DNA from: CALDOK01 sp964481655
GTDB lineage: Bacteria > Myxococcota_A > UBA796 > JAFGLY01
Reading direction: 5' to 3'
Assembly (NCBI GenBank): GCA_964481655.1
Contig: CAYZVO010000001.1
Span: forward strand, 1-64,000
Length of the DNA stretch: 64,000 nt
A program made the translations under genes and the position numbers. Of this stretch, positions 45,719 to 56,218 are shown piece by piece. The notes under the pieces were generated by a model. That model was not told the DNA's origin, searched no databases, and saw nothing but the letters and a program-made list of their open reading frames with translations. Numbering within the stretch: position 1 is the first letter of the stretch; each line of letters opens with the position of its first letter.

Positions 45719-47080
45719 TCAGATCCTCTGCACCACGCCCAGGTGAGCCAGCAGGATCACCACGGCGGCCTGGTGGAGCATCAACGCGAGCAGCGCGCCG
45801 GGCCAGCGGCTCGGCCGTTGCGCGTTGGGTTCGGGCAACAGCGCCGCCAGCAGCAGCGCCGAGCAGAGGGAGAAGCCCCCGTTGTGGGCCCACTGGAGGA
45901 AGTGGCCACCATAGGGGCGGTCCAGCAGCAGGACCGCCAGGCTGCCCAGCCACAGCACCAGCGCCAAGCCCAGCTCAGGTCGCCACGACTTGGCCCGGAT
46001 GGTTCTGGCCAGCAGCAGCGGCAGCAGCCCGAGCCACGGGGCGTGGAAGAGCAGCGCGTTCCCTGCTTCCCGCAGGTGCACCCCCGCCCAGAAGCCGGGG
46101 TGGTCGTGGGGCTCGAAGGCCCAGAACAGGCCGCTGTCGCCAGGCCGCAGGTGCGCCAGCGATCCCCAGACGTCGTAGGCCCGTCCGGGGATGGTGCCGT
46201 CCCACACGAAGGCCCAGCGGTACAGCAAGGGGATGGCGAAGACGATGGACAGGGCCAACAGCGCCGCGCCGAGGCGCCCCGCGGCCCGCCGGGGCAGGCG
46301 GATCCAGGGTGCGATGGCCACGAACATCACCGCCGGCAGCACGGCCGCGTTGAGCAGGTGGGCGGACAGCGCCAGGCCGGCACAGGTTCCGCTGCGCCAG
46401 GGGAGCCCGTGGTGCTGCAGGTCCCGCAGGGCCATGAGCGCGAACAGACCCAGCGCCAGGGCCGGCACGAAGTAGATCTCCCGGTGTCCGGCGAACAGCG
46501 CCAGGCCTGGGCTCGCCAGCAGCAGCGCCAGCGTCGCCGTGCGCGGGGTGCTCCGGCCGAGTCGTCCTGCCACGGCGACCATCAGCGGGATCCAGAGCAT
46601 GGCCGAGGCCAGGCTGATGGTGGCCACCAGCGCGTCCCCGGGCTCGGAGACCGGCTCGACCAGCTCCAGCCACCCCAGCAGCAGCGACCCGGCGCGGAGG
46701 AACAGGCTGCTGCCGATGTTGGTGGTGTAGAGGCGCTCCAGGTCCCGCACGGCGTTCGGCGTGCCGTACCAGTGCTGGGTGGAGCGCAGCGCCCAGAGCG
46801 TCGGCATCACCAGCGCCAGGAGCACGACCAGGCTCACCATCGGGCGACGGCGCCACCAGCGTTCGAGCCGGACGCCCGCGCGGCCCAGCCCTCCTGTGGC
46901 CGCCAGCACCAGGATCGTTGCCGCCCCGACGAGCAGCCCCAGCGCCAGCCTGTCGGGCAGCGCCGCCGCTGATCCCAGGCCCCACAGCTCCTGGGGATGC
47001 CTCGCCCCCGCCCAGGCGCACAGCCCGAGCGAGGCCGCGACGTAGACGAAGACCAGCGCTGACAGCCCCCTAGGGCGCAT
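45719..47080 (-). CDS. Polytopic membrane protein, GT-C/mannosyltransferase-like
   Basis: The 453-aa protein has about 11 membrane helices (ALGLLVGAATILVLAATGGL, MVSLVVLLALVMPTLWAL, TATLALLLASPGLALFAGHREIYFVPALALGLFALMAL). The pattern of long helices with short polar loops and the GHREIYFVP segment resembles PMT-like glycosyltransferases. A first-loop acidic DxD pair is not obvious, so the enzyme call is weak. The upstream hydrolase overlaps its start by 11 bp, so they share a transcript. It ends 8 bp from the convergent gene at 45710. Confidence 0.55.
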   Translation of the reverse strand: MRPRGLSALVFVYVAASLGLCAWAGARHPQELWGLGSAAALPDRLALGLLVGAATILVLAATGGLGRAGVRLERWWRRRPMVSLVVLLALVMPTLWALRSTQHWYGTPNAVRDLERLYTTNIGSSLFLRAGSLLLGWLELVEPVSEPGDALVATISLASAMLWIPLMVAVAGRLGRSTPRTATLALLLASPGLALFAGHREIYFVPALALGLFALMALRDLQHHGLPWRSGTCAGLALSAHLLNAAVLPAVMFVAIAPWIRLPRRAAGRLGAALLALSIVFAIPLLYRWAFVWDGTIPGRAYDVWGSLAHLRPGDSGLFWAFEPHDHPGFWAGVHLREAGNALLFHAPWLGLLPLLLARTIRAKSWRPELGLALVLWLGSLAVLLLDRPYGGHFLQWAHNGGFSLCSALLLAALLPEPNAQRPSRWPGALLALMLHQAAVVILLAHLGVVQRI

Positions 47081-48122
47081 GCTCCCTCAGCCAGCCCTCG
47101 ATCAGGGGGTAGATCTCGGTGGGGGCGCGATCCCCGACGGGGAGGTCCAGGTGGCCGTAGTCGGCGCCGAAGCCGTTCTCGAGGCCGGCCACCACGAAGC
47201 GCTTGTGCTCGCTGCCCACGGCCTCGTAGTAGCCGCGCACCCGGTCGGGCGGGGACACCCGGTCGGCCCGGCCCGCGATGGCCAGCACCGGCACGGTGAT
47301 GTCGGCCATGGCGTCGCGGTAGTCGCGCTCGCCGTCGCCGGACTGGAAGGCACCGTCGCCGATCATGCTGGCGAACTGGAGCATCTCGCCGGGCCACAGG
47401 GGGCTGACCACCGTGTGCATCATGCGCTTGGCGGCGTCGGGTTCCATGTTGGCGTCGTTGAAGAGGTAGGCCTCGACGTCGATGGGCAGGCTGTCGTTGA
47501 AGGCGTTGGCCACCCGCGCCAACTGCGGGGTGAGGATGAAGGGCAGGGTGGCGCCGCTGATGCCGAAGGTGTGGCGGGTCAGGGCCAGGATGGGGTCGGG
47601 ATCGGTGAACTCGGCGGGGCTGCCCACCACCACCATCGCCCACAGGTCGTCGTCTCCCAGCTGGCTGGCGTAGATGGCGCCCACCATGCCCCCCAGGGAG
47701 TGACCGACGTAGCCGAGCTTGGCGTAGCCCGTCTCCTGTTGGATGTGGGCCACCGCGGTGGGGATGTCCCCCAGGCCGTAGTCGTCGGCGGTCCAGGTGC
47801 GCTCCAGGTTCTTGCCCCCGGGGGCCTCGCGGGCGTCGCCGTGTCCGCGCAGATCCAGCAGCCAGGCGTCGAAGCCGTGGGCGGCCAGGTAGCTGCCCAC
47901 GCTGCGCTGCTCGTCCAGGTCCCAGCAGTAGTGGTTGCTCGAGATGCCGTGGACCACCAGCACCGGCGGGCCGTCGGCTTGGTGGCGGTGCAGGTGGATG
48001 ACCGCGCCGTCGGGGGTGTCCAGGAACACGGAGTGCTCCACCCCGCACGGCGGCTCGTCGGGGATGTCGTGCTCGCAGGCGACCAGCATGGCGCAGGTGG
48101 CGGCCAGGGCGAGGGGACGCAT
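47070..48122 (-). CDS. Alpha/beta-hydrolase lipoprotein
   Basis: 350 aa from ATG 48122. The lipoprotein signal ends CAMLVAC (Cys16). The fold shows PVLVVHGISSNHYCWD (oxyanion region), LLDLRGHGDAR, nucleophile elbow GYVGHSLGGMVGAI, an acid in LAIAGRADRVSPPD and a histidine in DYGHLDLPVG. It resembles lipases and lysophospholipase-like esterases of the alpha/beta-hydrolase 1 family. Probably in the outer membrane facing the periplasm; substrate unknown. It overlaps the following membrane-protein gene by 11 bp. Confidence 0.8.
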   Translation of the reverse strand: MRPLALAATCAMLVACEHDIPDEPPCGVEHSVFLDTPDGAVIHLHRHQADGPPVLVVHGISSNHYCWDLDEQRSVGSYLAAHGFDAWLLDLRGHGDAREAPGGKNLERTWTADDYGLGDIPTAVAHIQQETGYAKLGYVGHSLGGMVGAIYASQLGDDDLWAMVVVGSPAEFTDPDPILALTRHTFGISGATLPFILTPQLARVANAFNDSLPIDVEAYLFNDANMEPDAAKRMMHTVVSPLWPGEMLQFASMIGDGAFQSGDGERDYRDAMADITVPVLAIAGRADRVSPPDRVRGYYEAVGSEHKRFVVAGLENGFGADYGHLDLPVGDRAPTEIYPLIEGWLREHAP

Positions 48123-48180
48123 GGGGGCTCCGTGGGTGGCACCGAGCATCCTACAGTACGCCGCCACCAAACTGTCGATT

Positions 48181-48210
48181 TTGTCCACTCTCCGATTGCA
48201 AGTTTGTACA
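48181..48210 (+). promoter_or_regulatory. Possible promoter of the 48230 gene
   Basis: In an AT-richer patch, TTGTCC (48181-48186) and TGTACA (48205-48210) are 18 bases apart, a loose match to a -35/-10 pair, 20 bp before GTG 48230. It is weak evidence. Confidence 0.3.
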
Positions 48211-48229
48211 CTGTGGTCCGAAGGAGAAG

Positions 48230-48817
48230 GTGAAGCGACCCACCAGCCCCTCCCGGAAGAAGACGATGTCACCCCCGCACATCCCCAAGATCGGCGCCAC
48301 GACGGTCCCAGCGGCCACCGCAGCCAGGTCCGGCGGACACGAGGCGAGCGCCCAGCGGCAGAAGCCCGAGGCCCAGGCCGCGCAGCAGACCGTCGAGCGA
48401 GCCGTGGTGGCCAACCGCAGCCTCGAGATGCTCGAGACCATGGCCGGCCGCGTGAGCCAGGCCACCGGCGAGTCCATGGACGTCTCCCGCCCGGCCGAGG
48501 CCGGCGGCTCCGATGGCTACCGCGTCCAGCTCATGAGCTTCATCGTGGGCTCCCTGTCCCGCGCCTCCCAGGCCTTCCGCCAGCAGGCGGTGCCGACCCA
48601 GGAAGAGCCCCCCGCAGAAGAGCCCGAGCAGGCCGAGGACGAGCCCGAGGTCGAGGCCGCCCTGCCCGAGCAGGCCGTCCAGGACCCGGTCCAAGAAGCC
48701 ACCGAGCCCCCCCCGGTCGAGGCCGTGGACCCCGCGCCCCAGACCACCGCCTACGGTGCCCAGGGCCAGGCCATGACCGAGAAACCCGCCGAGGGGAAGG
48801 TCGAGACCTGGGCCTAG
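48230..48817 (+). CDS. Hypothetical protein with acidic proline-rich C-terminus
   Basis: About 195 aa from GTG 48230, which has AAGGAG only 3 bases upstream; ATG 48266 (MSPPHIPKIGATTV) is an equally good start. The middle is helical (TVERAVVANRSLEMLETMAG ... VQLMSFIVGSLSRASQAFRQ), the C-terminal third is Glu/Pro-rich and probably disordered. No signal peptide or domain is recognised. It converges on the sulfatase-like gene with no gap. Confidence 0.5.
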   Translation: MKRPTSPSRKKTMSPPHIPKIGATTVPAATAARSGGHEASAQRQKPEAQAAQQTVERAVVANRSLEMLETMAGRVSQATGESMDVSRPAEAGGSDGYRVQLMSFIVGSLSRASQAFRQQAVPTQEEPPAEEPEQAEDEPEVEAALPEQAVQDPVQEATEPPPVEAVDPAPQTTAYGAQGQAMTEKPAEGKVETWA

Positions 48818-49795
48818 CTACCAGCTGAGCTCTCGCAGCTCCCAGAGGCCGTCGCCCGCGCTGACGCTGGCGACGGCGCCGTCCGTTGTGACCGCCACGC
48901 TGTCGATGGCGGGGGCGCCGGTGTCCAGGCAGTCGACCTCGGTCGTCGTCGAGTCCAACCGGCAGACCTCTGCGCTGCCGTGCTCGCTCAGGCGCGCCCA
49001 CAGGAGGTGACCGCTCCCGTCCCAGAGGGGCTGGATGTGTCCGTAGACGGTGCCGGTCCCGTCCACCGCCCGCGGCGCGCGCCAGCTGCCCTGGTGACCG
49101 GGGTCGCTCGCGCGGCTCACCAGCAGGTGCACGCCGTCGGCGTCGTAGCCGTGCCAGGCCAGCCAGAGGCTGTCGTCGATGCTCGCCAGGGCCGGGTGCT
49201 CCTGGCGGTCGTAGCTGCCGCCAGCCACGTCGGTGCTGCCCGCGTGGTAGCCCGCCGAGACGCTCGGCTCCCCGCCTTCGGGCCAGTCGAGCCCGTAGAC
49301 GTGGACCTGCCGGGTGTAGCGAGCCGTGACCTCGTCTTCGCTCGCGGCGAAGGCGATCCAGCGCTGGTCGCCGAAGCTGAGCACGGTGGGGTCGAGGGGG
49401 AAGTAGAGCCCCAGCTCCCGGAGCTCCGCGTGCTCCCAACCCCCGCCGGCCGTCCAGCGGGCCAGGGCGAGCTCGAAGGCGTTGGCTGTGACGGTGCCCT
49501 CGATCTCGGGGTGGTTCGAGGTCTCGTAGACCATCAGCAGGCCCCCGGCGTCGTCCACCATCAGTGACGGGGAGACCTCGGGCCAGAGCACCTCGGTTGG
49601 GAAGGCCAGATCGTTCCAGTCGCCGTCGGTGGTGCGGGCGGCGCACTGCAGCAGCCAGGGGCGATAGTCGGGGTCGCTGAGCACGTCCAGCTCGCGCCAG
49701 CAGGCGTAGGAGCTGTCGCCGCTCGCCGCGCCCCCGGGCTCCTCCACCGCCACGGCCGACCGCGCGCCGACCCCCAGCCCCGCCCCCCCCCCCAC
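48818..49795 (-). CDS. 3' part of sulfatase-like lipoprotein gene (sialidase/BNR-like domain), broken by gap
   Basis: About 300 credible residues, from SGDSSYACWRELDVLSDPDYRPW to the stop at 48818. Repeated beta motifs (LDPTVLSFGDQRWIAFAASED, PALASIDDSLWLAWHGYD, IQPLWDGSGHLLWARLSEHG) look like a six-bladed BNR/sialidase-type propeller. From memory, in related Myxococcota proteins an alkaline-phosphatase-like domain is followed directly by such a domain, so this is almost certainly the end of the gene that begins at 51023. The first residues next to the gap (GGGAGLGVGARSAVAVEEPGG) are unreliable. Confidence 0.65.
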   Translation of the reverse strand: MGGGAGLGVGARSAVAVEEPGGAASGDSSYACWRELDVLSDPDYRPWLLQCAARTTDGDWNDLAFPTEVLWPEVSPSLMVDDAGGLLMVYETSNHPEIEGTVTANAFELALARWTAGGGWEHAELRELGLYFPLDPTVLSFGDQRWIAFAASEDEVTARYTRQVHVYGLDWPEGGEPSVSAGYHAGSTDVAGGSYDRQEHPALASIDDSLWLAWHGYDADGVHLLVSRASDPGHQGSWRAPRAVDGTGTVYGHIQPLWDGSGHLLWARLSEHGSAEVCRLDSTTTEVDCLDTGAPAIDSVAVTTDGAVASVSAGDGLWELRELSW

Positions 49796-49880
49796 CCACC
49801 CCCGGCCCCCGTCCTACGTAANNNNNNNNNNCCCCCCCGGGGGCCCCGGGGGGGGGGCCCCCCCGCCCCCCCGCGCGCAC
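49796..49880. other. Assembly gap (10 N at 49822-49831) with poly-C/poly-G flanks
   Basis: Ten Ns are bordered by long C and G runs that do not look like coding sequence. The gap splits the sulfatase-like lipoprotein gene; its true length is unknown. Confidence 0.85.
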
Positions 49881-51023
49881 GACCCGGACCTCGCCCTGCC
49901 GCTGGACCACCTCGGGCTCGCCGATCAGGGCCTCGCTCAGGATGAGGCCGGTGGAGTAGGGCATCGGCACGTCGAGCAGCCACGCCGCGGTGCTGGTGAG
50001 GTCTTCGAGGACCACGGGGCCGTCGAGGGTGGCGCCCTGCTTCACGCCCGCGCCCCAGAGGAACATCGGGACGTCCCGACACCCGCTGCAGTGGTCGCCG
50101 TGGTTGGTCCACGCCGCGCCTTCGGCCGCCTGCCGGTGGCGCCCATGGTCGGCGATCAGGATCATCAGCGCGCCGTCGCCTGCGTCGTTGGCATCGCTCA
50201 GGGAGGCGTGGAAGTCGGCCACCGGCTCGTCGATGGCGGCCACCGTGTCGCCGTAGAGCTGCGGGTGGTTGTGGCCGGCCCGGTCGATCTGGTGGAGGTT
50301 GGCCAGCACCATGCGGGCCCCGTCCTCCAGGTGTTCCCGGGCGGCGGTGAGGGGCACGGCGTCGTCGGTGTCGAAGATGTCGGATGACCCGCCGTCCTGG
50401 TAGAACAGCTCGAGCCGTGTGGTCACGGACGCGCCCAGGCCCGGGTAGTGGCCGTGCACCAGGGCCTCGAAGTGGGAGCCGTTGACACAGATCCAGGTGC
50501 TCTCGTCGTCGTAGCCCCGGTCCTGGCGCATGGCCTCGGCGAGGCTGGGGTAGTGCAGCAGGTAGCTGCCCATGCCGTGGGGCACCGACAAAGGGAGGAA
50601 GGCCTCGCGGCGGCCTGTGAGCAGGTCCGCGTGGGCCGGGGTGGTGGTCGTGATGCCCACCGCCATGCCGTCGCGGATCAGGGTCCCCGTTGGCAGCACC
50701 TGGCTGCGCAGCATCGGGAGGATCTCCTCGCTCGGGCCGCCCCAGGCGTCGGACCAGCCCCCGCCGGGGTCGCCGTCGTCGGCGAAGGTCTCCTCGAGCC
50801 TGGCCCCGTCCATGACCACGACGGCCAGGCGGGTGGCCATGCCCTTGGTGGCGGCCTCGCCGGGCGGGTCCGAGTCGTCCGGATCCGGCTCGCTGTCGTC
50901 GGGCTGGCTGTCGTCCGGGGTGCTGTCATCCTCCAGCCCCGACTCCTTGGGAGAGTCGGTCCGGTCGCAGGCCGCGAGCAAGAGAGCGCCGGCCAGCGGG
51001 AGCACAGCGTGGGTCAGTGACAT
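49881..51023 (-). CDS. 5' part of alkaline-phosphatase/sulfatase-like lipoprotein gene
   Basis: ATG 51023 gives a lipoprotein signal (LAGALLLAACD, Cys19) and a repetitive acidic linker (DDSTPDDSQPDDSEPDPDDS). The enzyme domain has alkaline-phosphatase superfamily landmarks: first metal strand LAVVVMDGARLEETF, TTTTPAHADLLTGRR in place of the usual nucleophile loop, second metal site ILIADHGRHRQ, and TNHGDHCSGCRDVPMFLWGAG. It probably hydrolyses phosphate or sulfate esters outside the cell. The frame is sound to about residue 380 (GEPEVVQRQGEVRVV), where the assembly gap begins. Confidence 0.75.
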
Positions 51024-51091
51024 CGGGCGGACGATAGCACCCCCACCGCGTGGGCGCTGTCAACTCGCGGACAGGCCGGTCCCGGGCACCG

Positions 51092-51379
51092 TCAGTCGAG
51101 CTGCCCTTCGACCCAGCCCGCCATCGCGTCCAGGTAGCGGCGTTCCCGGAGCAGCTCGCCGCTGCCGGGGTCCTCCGGATCGAGCCGCAGCAGCCCGAAG
51201 CGCACGAAGTGGCGGTCCGGGAGCTGCTGGGAGGCCACGCGCATGGACTCGACGGGCACCAGCCGGTCCAGCGCCGCGGCGCCGACCCACACCGGGCAGG
51301 TGACGGCGTCGAAGGCCACGGGGGGGCCGTCGCTGGCCCAGCGCAGCCAGGCCTGGGCCAGCTCCACGGGCAGGGGGGC
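51092..51379 (-). CDS. 3' part of secreted alpha/beta-hydrolase gene, after gap
   Basis: 96 codons from the gap to the stop at 51092. The sequence FDAVTCPVWVGAAALDRLVPVES carries the acid strand of an alpha/beta-hydrolase and DRHFVRFGLLRLDPEDPGSG follows, where the catalytic histidine would be expected but is not evident. It continues the protein starting at 51996. Confidence 0.6.
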   Translation of the reverse strand, partial: APLPVELAQAWLRWASDGPPVAFDAVTCPVWVGAAALDRLVPVESMRVASQQLPDRHFVRFGLLRLDPEDPGSGELLRERRYLDAMAGWVEGQLD

Positions 51380-51462
51380 NNNNNNNNNNCCGCCCCCCGC
51401 CCCCCCCCCCCCGCCCCCCCCCCCCCCGCGCCCCCCCCCGCCCGCGCCCCCGGGCCCCCCAG
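51372..51462. other. Assembly gap (10 N at 51380-51389) with poly-C flank
   Basis: Ten Ns are followed by about 70 bases that are almost only C with some G. This splits the alpha/beta-hydrolase gene; real sequence is missing or wrong here. Confidence 0.85.
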
Positions 51463-51996
51463 CAGCAGCGCGGCCAGCTCGTGCCCCTCCCAGACGGTGG
51501 GGATGGTGAGGTCCACGCTGCCCAGCTCCGGCAGCTCCCGCCCGGCCAGCCAGGCCAGCGCCGCGGTCTCCACGGGGCCCATGGGGGCGCCGAGCACGGC
51601 CACCGCGGTGGGCTGCACGTGCTGAGCCAGCATCAGGGCCATGGTGCCGCCGGGGCCGTGACCCACGATGGCCAGGCGCTCGGCCTGGGGCTCTCGCTCC
51701 CGCAGCGTCGCCACGGCGTGGGGCAGCAGGGTGGAGCTCAGCCACAGATCCGCGTCGGCGGGGGGCAGGGGCGCGGTGAGCCGCACCCGCACCGCCCAGG
51801 CGTCCAGCCCTCGCTCCTCGAGGGCCTGCACCATGGGCTGGAAGGCCGCGGGGTCCATGCCGGGGGTGACGATGACCAGGGCCACCGGCGCGTCCAGATC
51901 GTGGCCGGCGTCCTCGAGCTGGTAGCCCGCCTGCAGCGGGGGATCGGCGGCCGCTGTGCCGAGCAGGGCGAGCGCCAGGGTGCCGGCGGCGATCAT
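51463..51996 (-). CDS. 5' part of secreted alpha/beta-hydrolase gene
   Basis: ATG 51996 overlaps the stop of the PHP gene (ATGA). A signal peptide MIAAGTLALALLGTAAA precedes the fold: LVIVTPGMDPAAFQPMVQAL, then the elbow LAIVGHGPGGTMALMLAQ, in which the usual nucleophile Ser is replaced (GHGPGG, not GHSxG), so it may be inactive or use another residue. The sequence breaks near ELAALLLGG at the assembly gap. Confidence 0.65.
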
Positions 51997-52883
51997 GGGC
52001 GTTCCAGGGCTGCGGCGAAGGCGTCGAGGGGCTGGGGGATGGCCCGGCGGCCCTCGAAGCGCATCAGCTCTCGGTAGCCGATGTCCCGCAGCAGCCGCAC
52101 GGCGCGGCCGAAGTGTCGGGTCAGGTGCTGGGTGCTGTGGGCGTCGGCGCCGATGGTCACCGGGATCCCGCGGTCGTGGCAGTCCGCCAGGATGCGGGGC
52201 GAGGGGTAGCACTCGCGGCAGGGCATGTCCCAGCCCGCCGTGTTGAGCTCGACGGTCATGCCGGCCTCGGCGATGGCGTCGAGGGCCTCGCCCAGGTTGG
52301 GCGCGTCGCCGATGGACGGCCTGGCATCGCGGCGGTGTGCTGCGGCGGAGCCGTCTGCAGTAAGGCGGCGCTCCTTGGCCGCCTGCGGCCGGCCAAGGAG
52401 CTTCTTTGGCAAGTCCAGGTGGGCGGCGATGTCGAACAGGCCGCTCGCGGCCATGTCCCGGACCAGGGTCCAGTAGCGCTGGTGCAGGGTCTCGGTGGCC
52501 TGGGGCCCCAGCCGCCGCAGCCGCTCGGGGGCGCTGTCCACGTGCAGGCCCATGACCTGATGCACCGAGCCGATCACGTAGTCGAAGCGAGGATCATCGA
52601 CGACGGCGGCGATGGCCGCCCGCTGGCCTGGGAGCCAGTCCAGCTCGACGCCGATCCGCAGGGCGGGCACGGCGTGGGCCCGGACCTCGGCCAGCTCCGC
52701 CAGGTAGGCGGGCAGGTGCTCGGGTTCCATGGACCAGAACGGGGTGTCGCCGTGGGGGTCGAGCACCAGGTGATCGGACAACCCCAGCTCGTCCAGCCCC
52801 CACTGCTGCGCGGCCGAGAGCATGGAGCGGGTGGAGCCGCGCCCGTCGCTGTGGAGGCTGTGGTTGTGGTAGCTGGTGAGCAT
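51993..52883 (-). CDS. PHP-domain phosphatase (histidinol-phosphatase-like) with an inserted repeat peptide
   Basis: The 296-aa protein has the PHP metal motifs in order: SYHNHSLHSDG, LGLSDH, GVELDWLPG, YVIGSVHQV, IAAHLDLPKK, VELNTAG and IGADAHSTQHL. This matches HisK-type histidinol phosphatases or related PHP phosphoesterases. Between LDLPKK and LGEALDAIAEAG about 35 residues (starting LLGRPQAAKERRLTADGS) have no counterpart that I know of in the family and are encoded by a hairpin-bearing DNA segment. The frame stays open. It lies between the GT2 gene (9 bp) and the hydrolase (overlap ATGA). Confidence 0.78.
   Translation of the reverse strand: MLTSYHNHSLHSDGRGSTRSMLSAAQQWGLDELGLSDHLVLDPHGDTPFWSMEPEHLPAYLAELAEVRAHAVPALRIGVELDWLPGQRAAIAAVVDDPRFDYVIGSVHQVMGLHVDSAPERLRRLGPQATETLHQRYWTLVRDMAASGLFDIAAHLDLPKKLLGRPQAAKERRLTADGSAAAHRRDARPSIGDAPNLGEALDAIAEAGMTVELNTAGWDMPCRECYPSPRILADCHDRGIPVTIGADAHSTQHLTRHFGRAVRLLRDIGYRELMRFEGRRAIPQPLDAFAAALERP
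52370..52401 (-). repeat. Hairpin repeat element inside the PHP gene (copy 1)
   Basis: Perfect 11-bp arms GCTCCTTGGCC (52370-52380) and GGCCAAGGAGC (52391-52401) enclose a 10-base loop. On the minus strand the hairpin is followed by a segment whose ending GGCT..(G/A)CCGCAGC.CA.CG.CGCG matches the sequence following the hairpin at 60532-60561. The whole unit, about 100 bp, is read in frame within the protein. Confidence 0.6.
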
Positions 52884-52892
52884 GGGTCTCCG

Positions 52893-53882
52893 TCACTCTC
52901 CCCGGCGTCGGGCGTCCCAGGCCGCGGCCAGCTGGCCCAGCAGCTCGGCGCCGTGGTTCAGCAGCTCGGCCGGGCCGGCCTCGAGCACCGGCCGCAGCAG
53001 GCTGGGGGCGGCGCCGATCACGGTCATGGGGCCGGGCACCCGCGGGGGCTCGCCGGCGGCGATGTGCTGGCCGTGGATGGCGCGGGTGCGGTGGAACAGG
53101 GCCACGGGACGCCGGTCGTGGGCGTGCACCACGGCCGCCCGAGGCTCGTAGCCGCAGCGGCGGCCCTGGCTCCAGCGCAGGTCCTCGGCGATGGGCACGG
53201 CGGGCAGGGGATGATCGAGCAGGGTCTGGCGGCGGTACAGGGCGGCGACGTGGTCCGTCTGCTCAGCCACCCTGTGGCGGTGGCCCGGCGGCGTCCAGCC
53301 CCGCAGCCGGCGGGTGGTGACGGGATCGCTGTCGGGCCAGGGCAGCTGGCGGGCGCTGACGGCGTCGTAGCCGCCGTCCTCGAGGGCCTGCACCAGGGTG
53401 CGCAGGAAGCCCGCTCCGCAGGGGATGGCGTCGTCCACGGTGAAGAGCACGTAGTCGCCGGTGGCGTGCTCGAGCGCGGCCTGGCGGGTGGGGCCGTGGC
53501 CCTGCCAGGGCAGGCGCAGGACCCGGGCCAGGGCCAGGTCGTCGCCCTCGAGGGGCTCGTTCCCGTTGTCGATCACCAGGATCTCCACCTCGACATCCTG
53601 GGCGGCCAGGGCGGCCAGGCCCCAGGGCACCCTGCGATGGCTGGGGATGATCACGGTGACCCGGGCGGGGTGGCCGGGCGCGGCCCCTGGAGGCAGGAAG
53701 GCCTCGAGGCTGGCCGTCAGGCGGCGGTCCCAGGTCTTCACCGTGTGACAGAGGGGGACGATGTCGTCGAGCCTCAGCTCGGGCGCCGGGGCGCTCCACA
53801 GCTCGAGCTCGATGGGCTCGCCCGCGCGCAGCGCACGGTGCATCTGCCTGCGCTCACGTCGATCGAGGCGGTGGACCTTCAC
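52893..53882 (-). CDS. Glycosyltransferase family 2 protein
   Basis: 329 aa. After about 70 N-terminal residues the GT-A fold starts at ARVTVIIPSHRRVPWGLAAL, followed by VEILVIDNGNEP, GHGPTRQAALEHATGDYVLFTVDDAIP (the VDD metal site) and LRTLVQALEDGGYDAVSAR. The end is AVALFHRTRAIHGQHIAAG. It is cytoplasmic, with no membrane helix. It probably transfers a sugar in surface-glycan synthesis. It lies 9 bp upstream of the PHP gene on the same strand. Confidence 0.8.
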   Translation of the reverse strand: MKVHRLDRRERRQMHRALRAGEPIELELWSAPAPELRLDDIVPLCHTVKTWDRRLTASLEAFLPPGAAPGHPARVTVIIPSHRRVPWGLAALAAQDVEVEILVIDNGNEPLEGDDLALARVLRLPWQGHGPTRQAALEHATGDYVLFTVDDAIPCGAGFLRTLVQALEDGGYDAVSARQLPWPDSDPVTTRRLRGWTPPGHRHRVAEQTDHVAALYRRQTLLDHPLPAVPIAEDLRWSQGRRCGYEPRAAVVHAHDRRPVALFHRTRAIHGQHIAAGEPPRVPGPMTVIGAAPSLLRPVLEAGPAELLNHGAELLGQLAAAWDARRRGE

Positions 53883-54154
53883 GGGCGATCTCCTCTCGAA
53901 CCCCTATCCGGTTGGCGCGCCTCCCAGTTTCTCGAGGCGGTTCAGCACCCGGGTGAAGGTCGCTACGTCCGTTGACATGCACAGACCCGCACGTACGGAC
54001 ATCCATGGTATGACAAAGGTGTAGCGGGCGGATCGCCCAGTGGGGGCACGCCCTTCGACATCCTTTCGAATCACCCGCTCCCGTTCTCGTCTTTTCCCAC
54101 GTTCACCCCTGTCACGGCGTCGGCCCTCCCGGGTCGCGGCGGTAGAGGCAGCCC

Positions 54155-56206
<2,052 letters not shown>

Positions 56207-56218
56207 AAGGGGGCCGCT

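Noticed and set aside
53970..54010. Sigma-70 promoter before prkA (TTGACA at 53972-53977)
   Set aside because: No acceptable -10 lies 16-18 bases downstream, and no sigma-54 GG/GC pair is visible, so the promoter class cannot be assigned.
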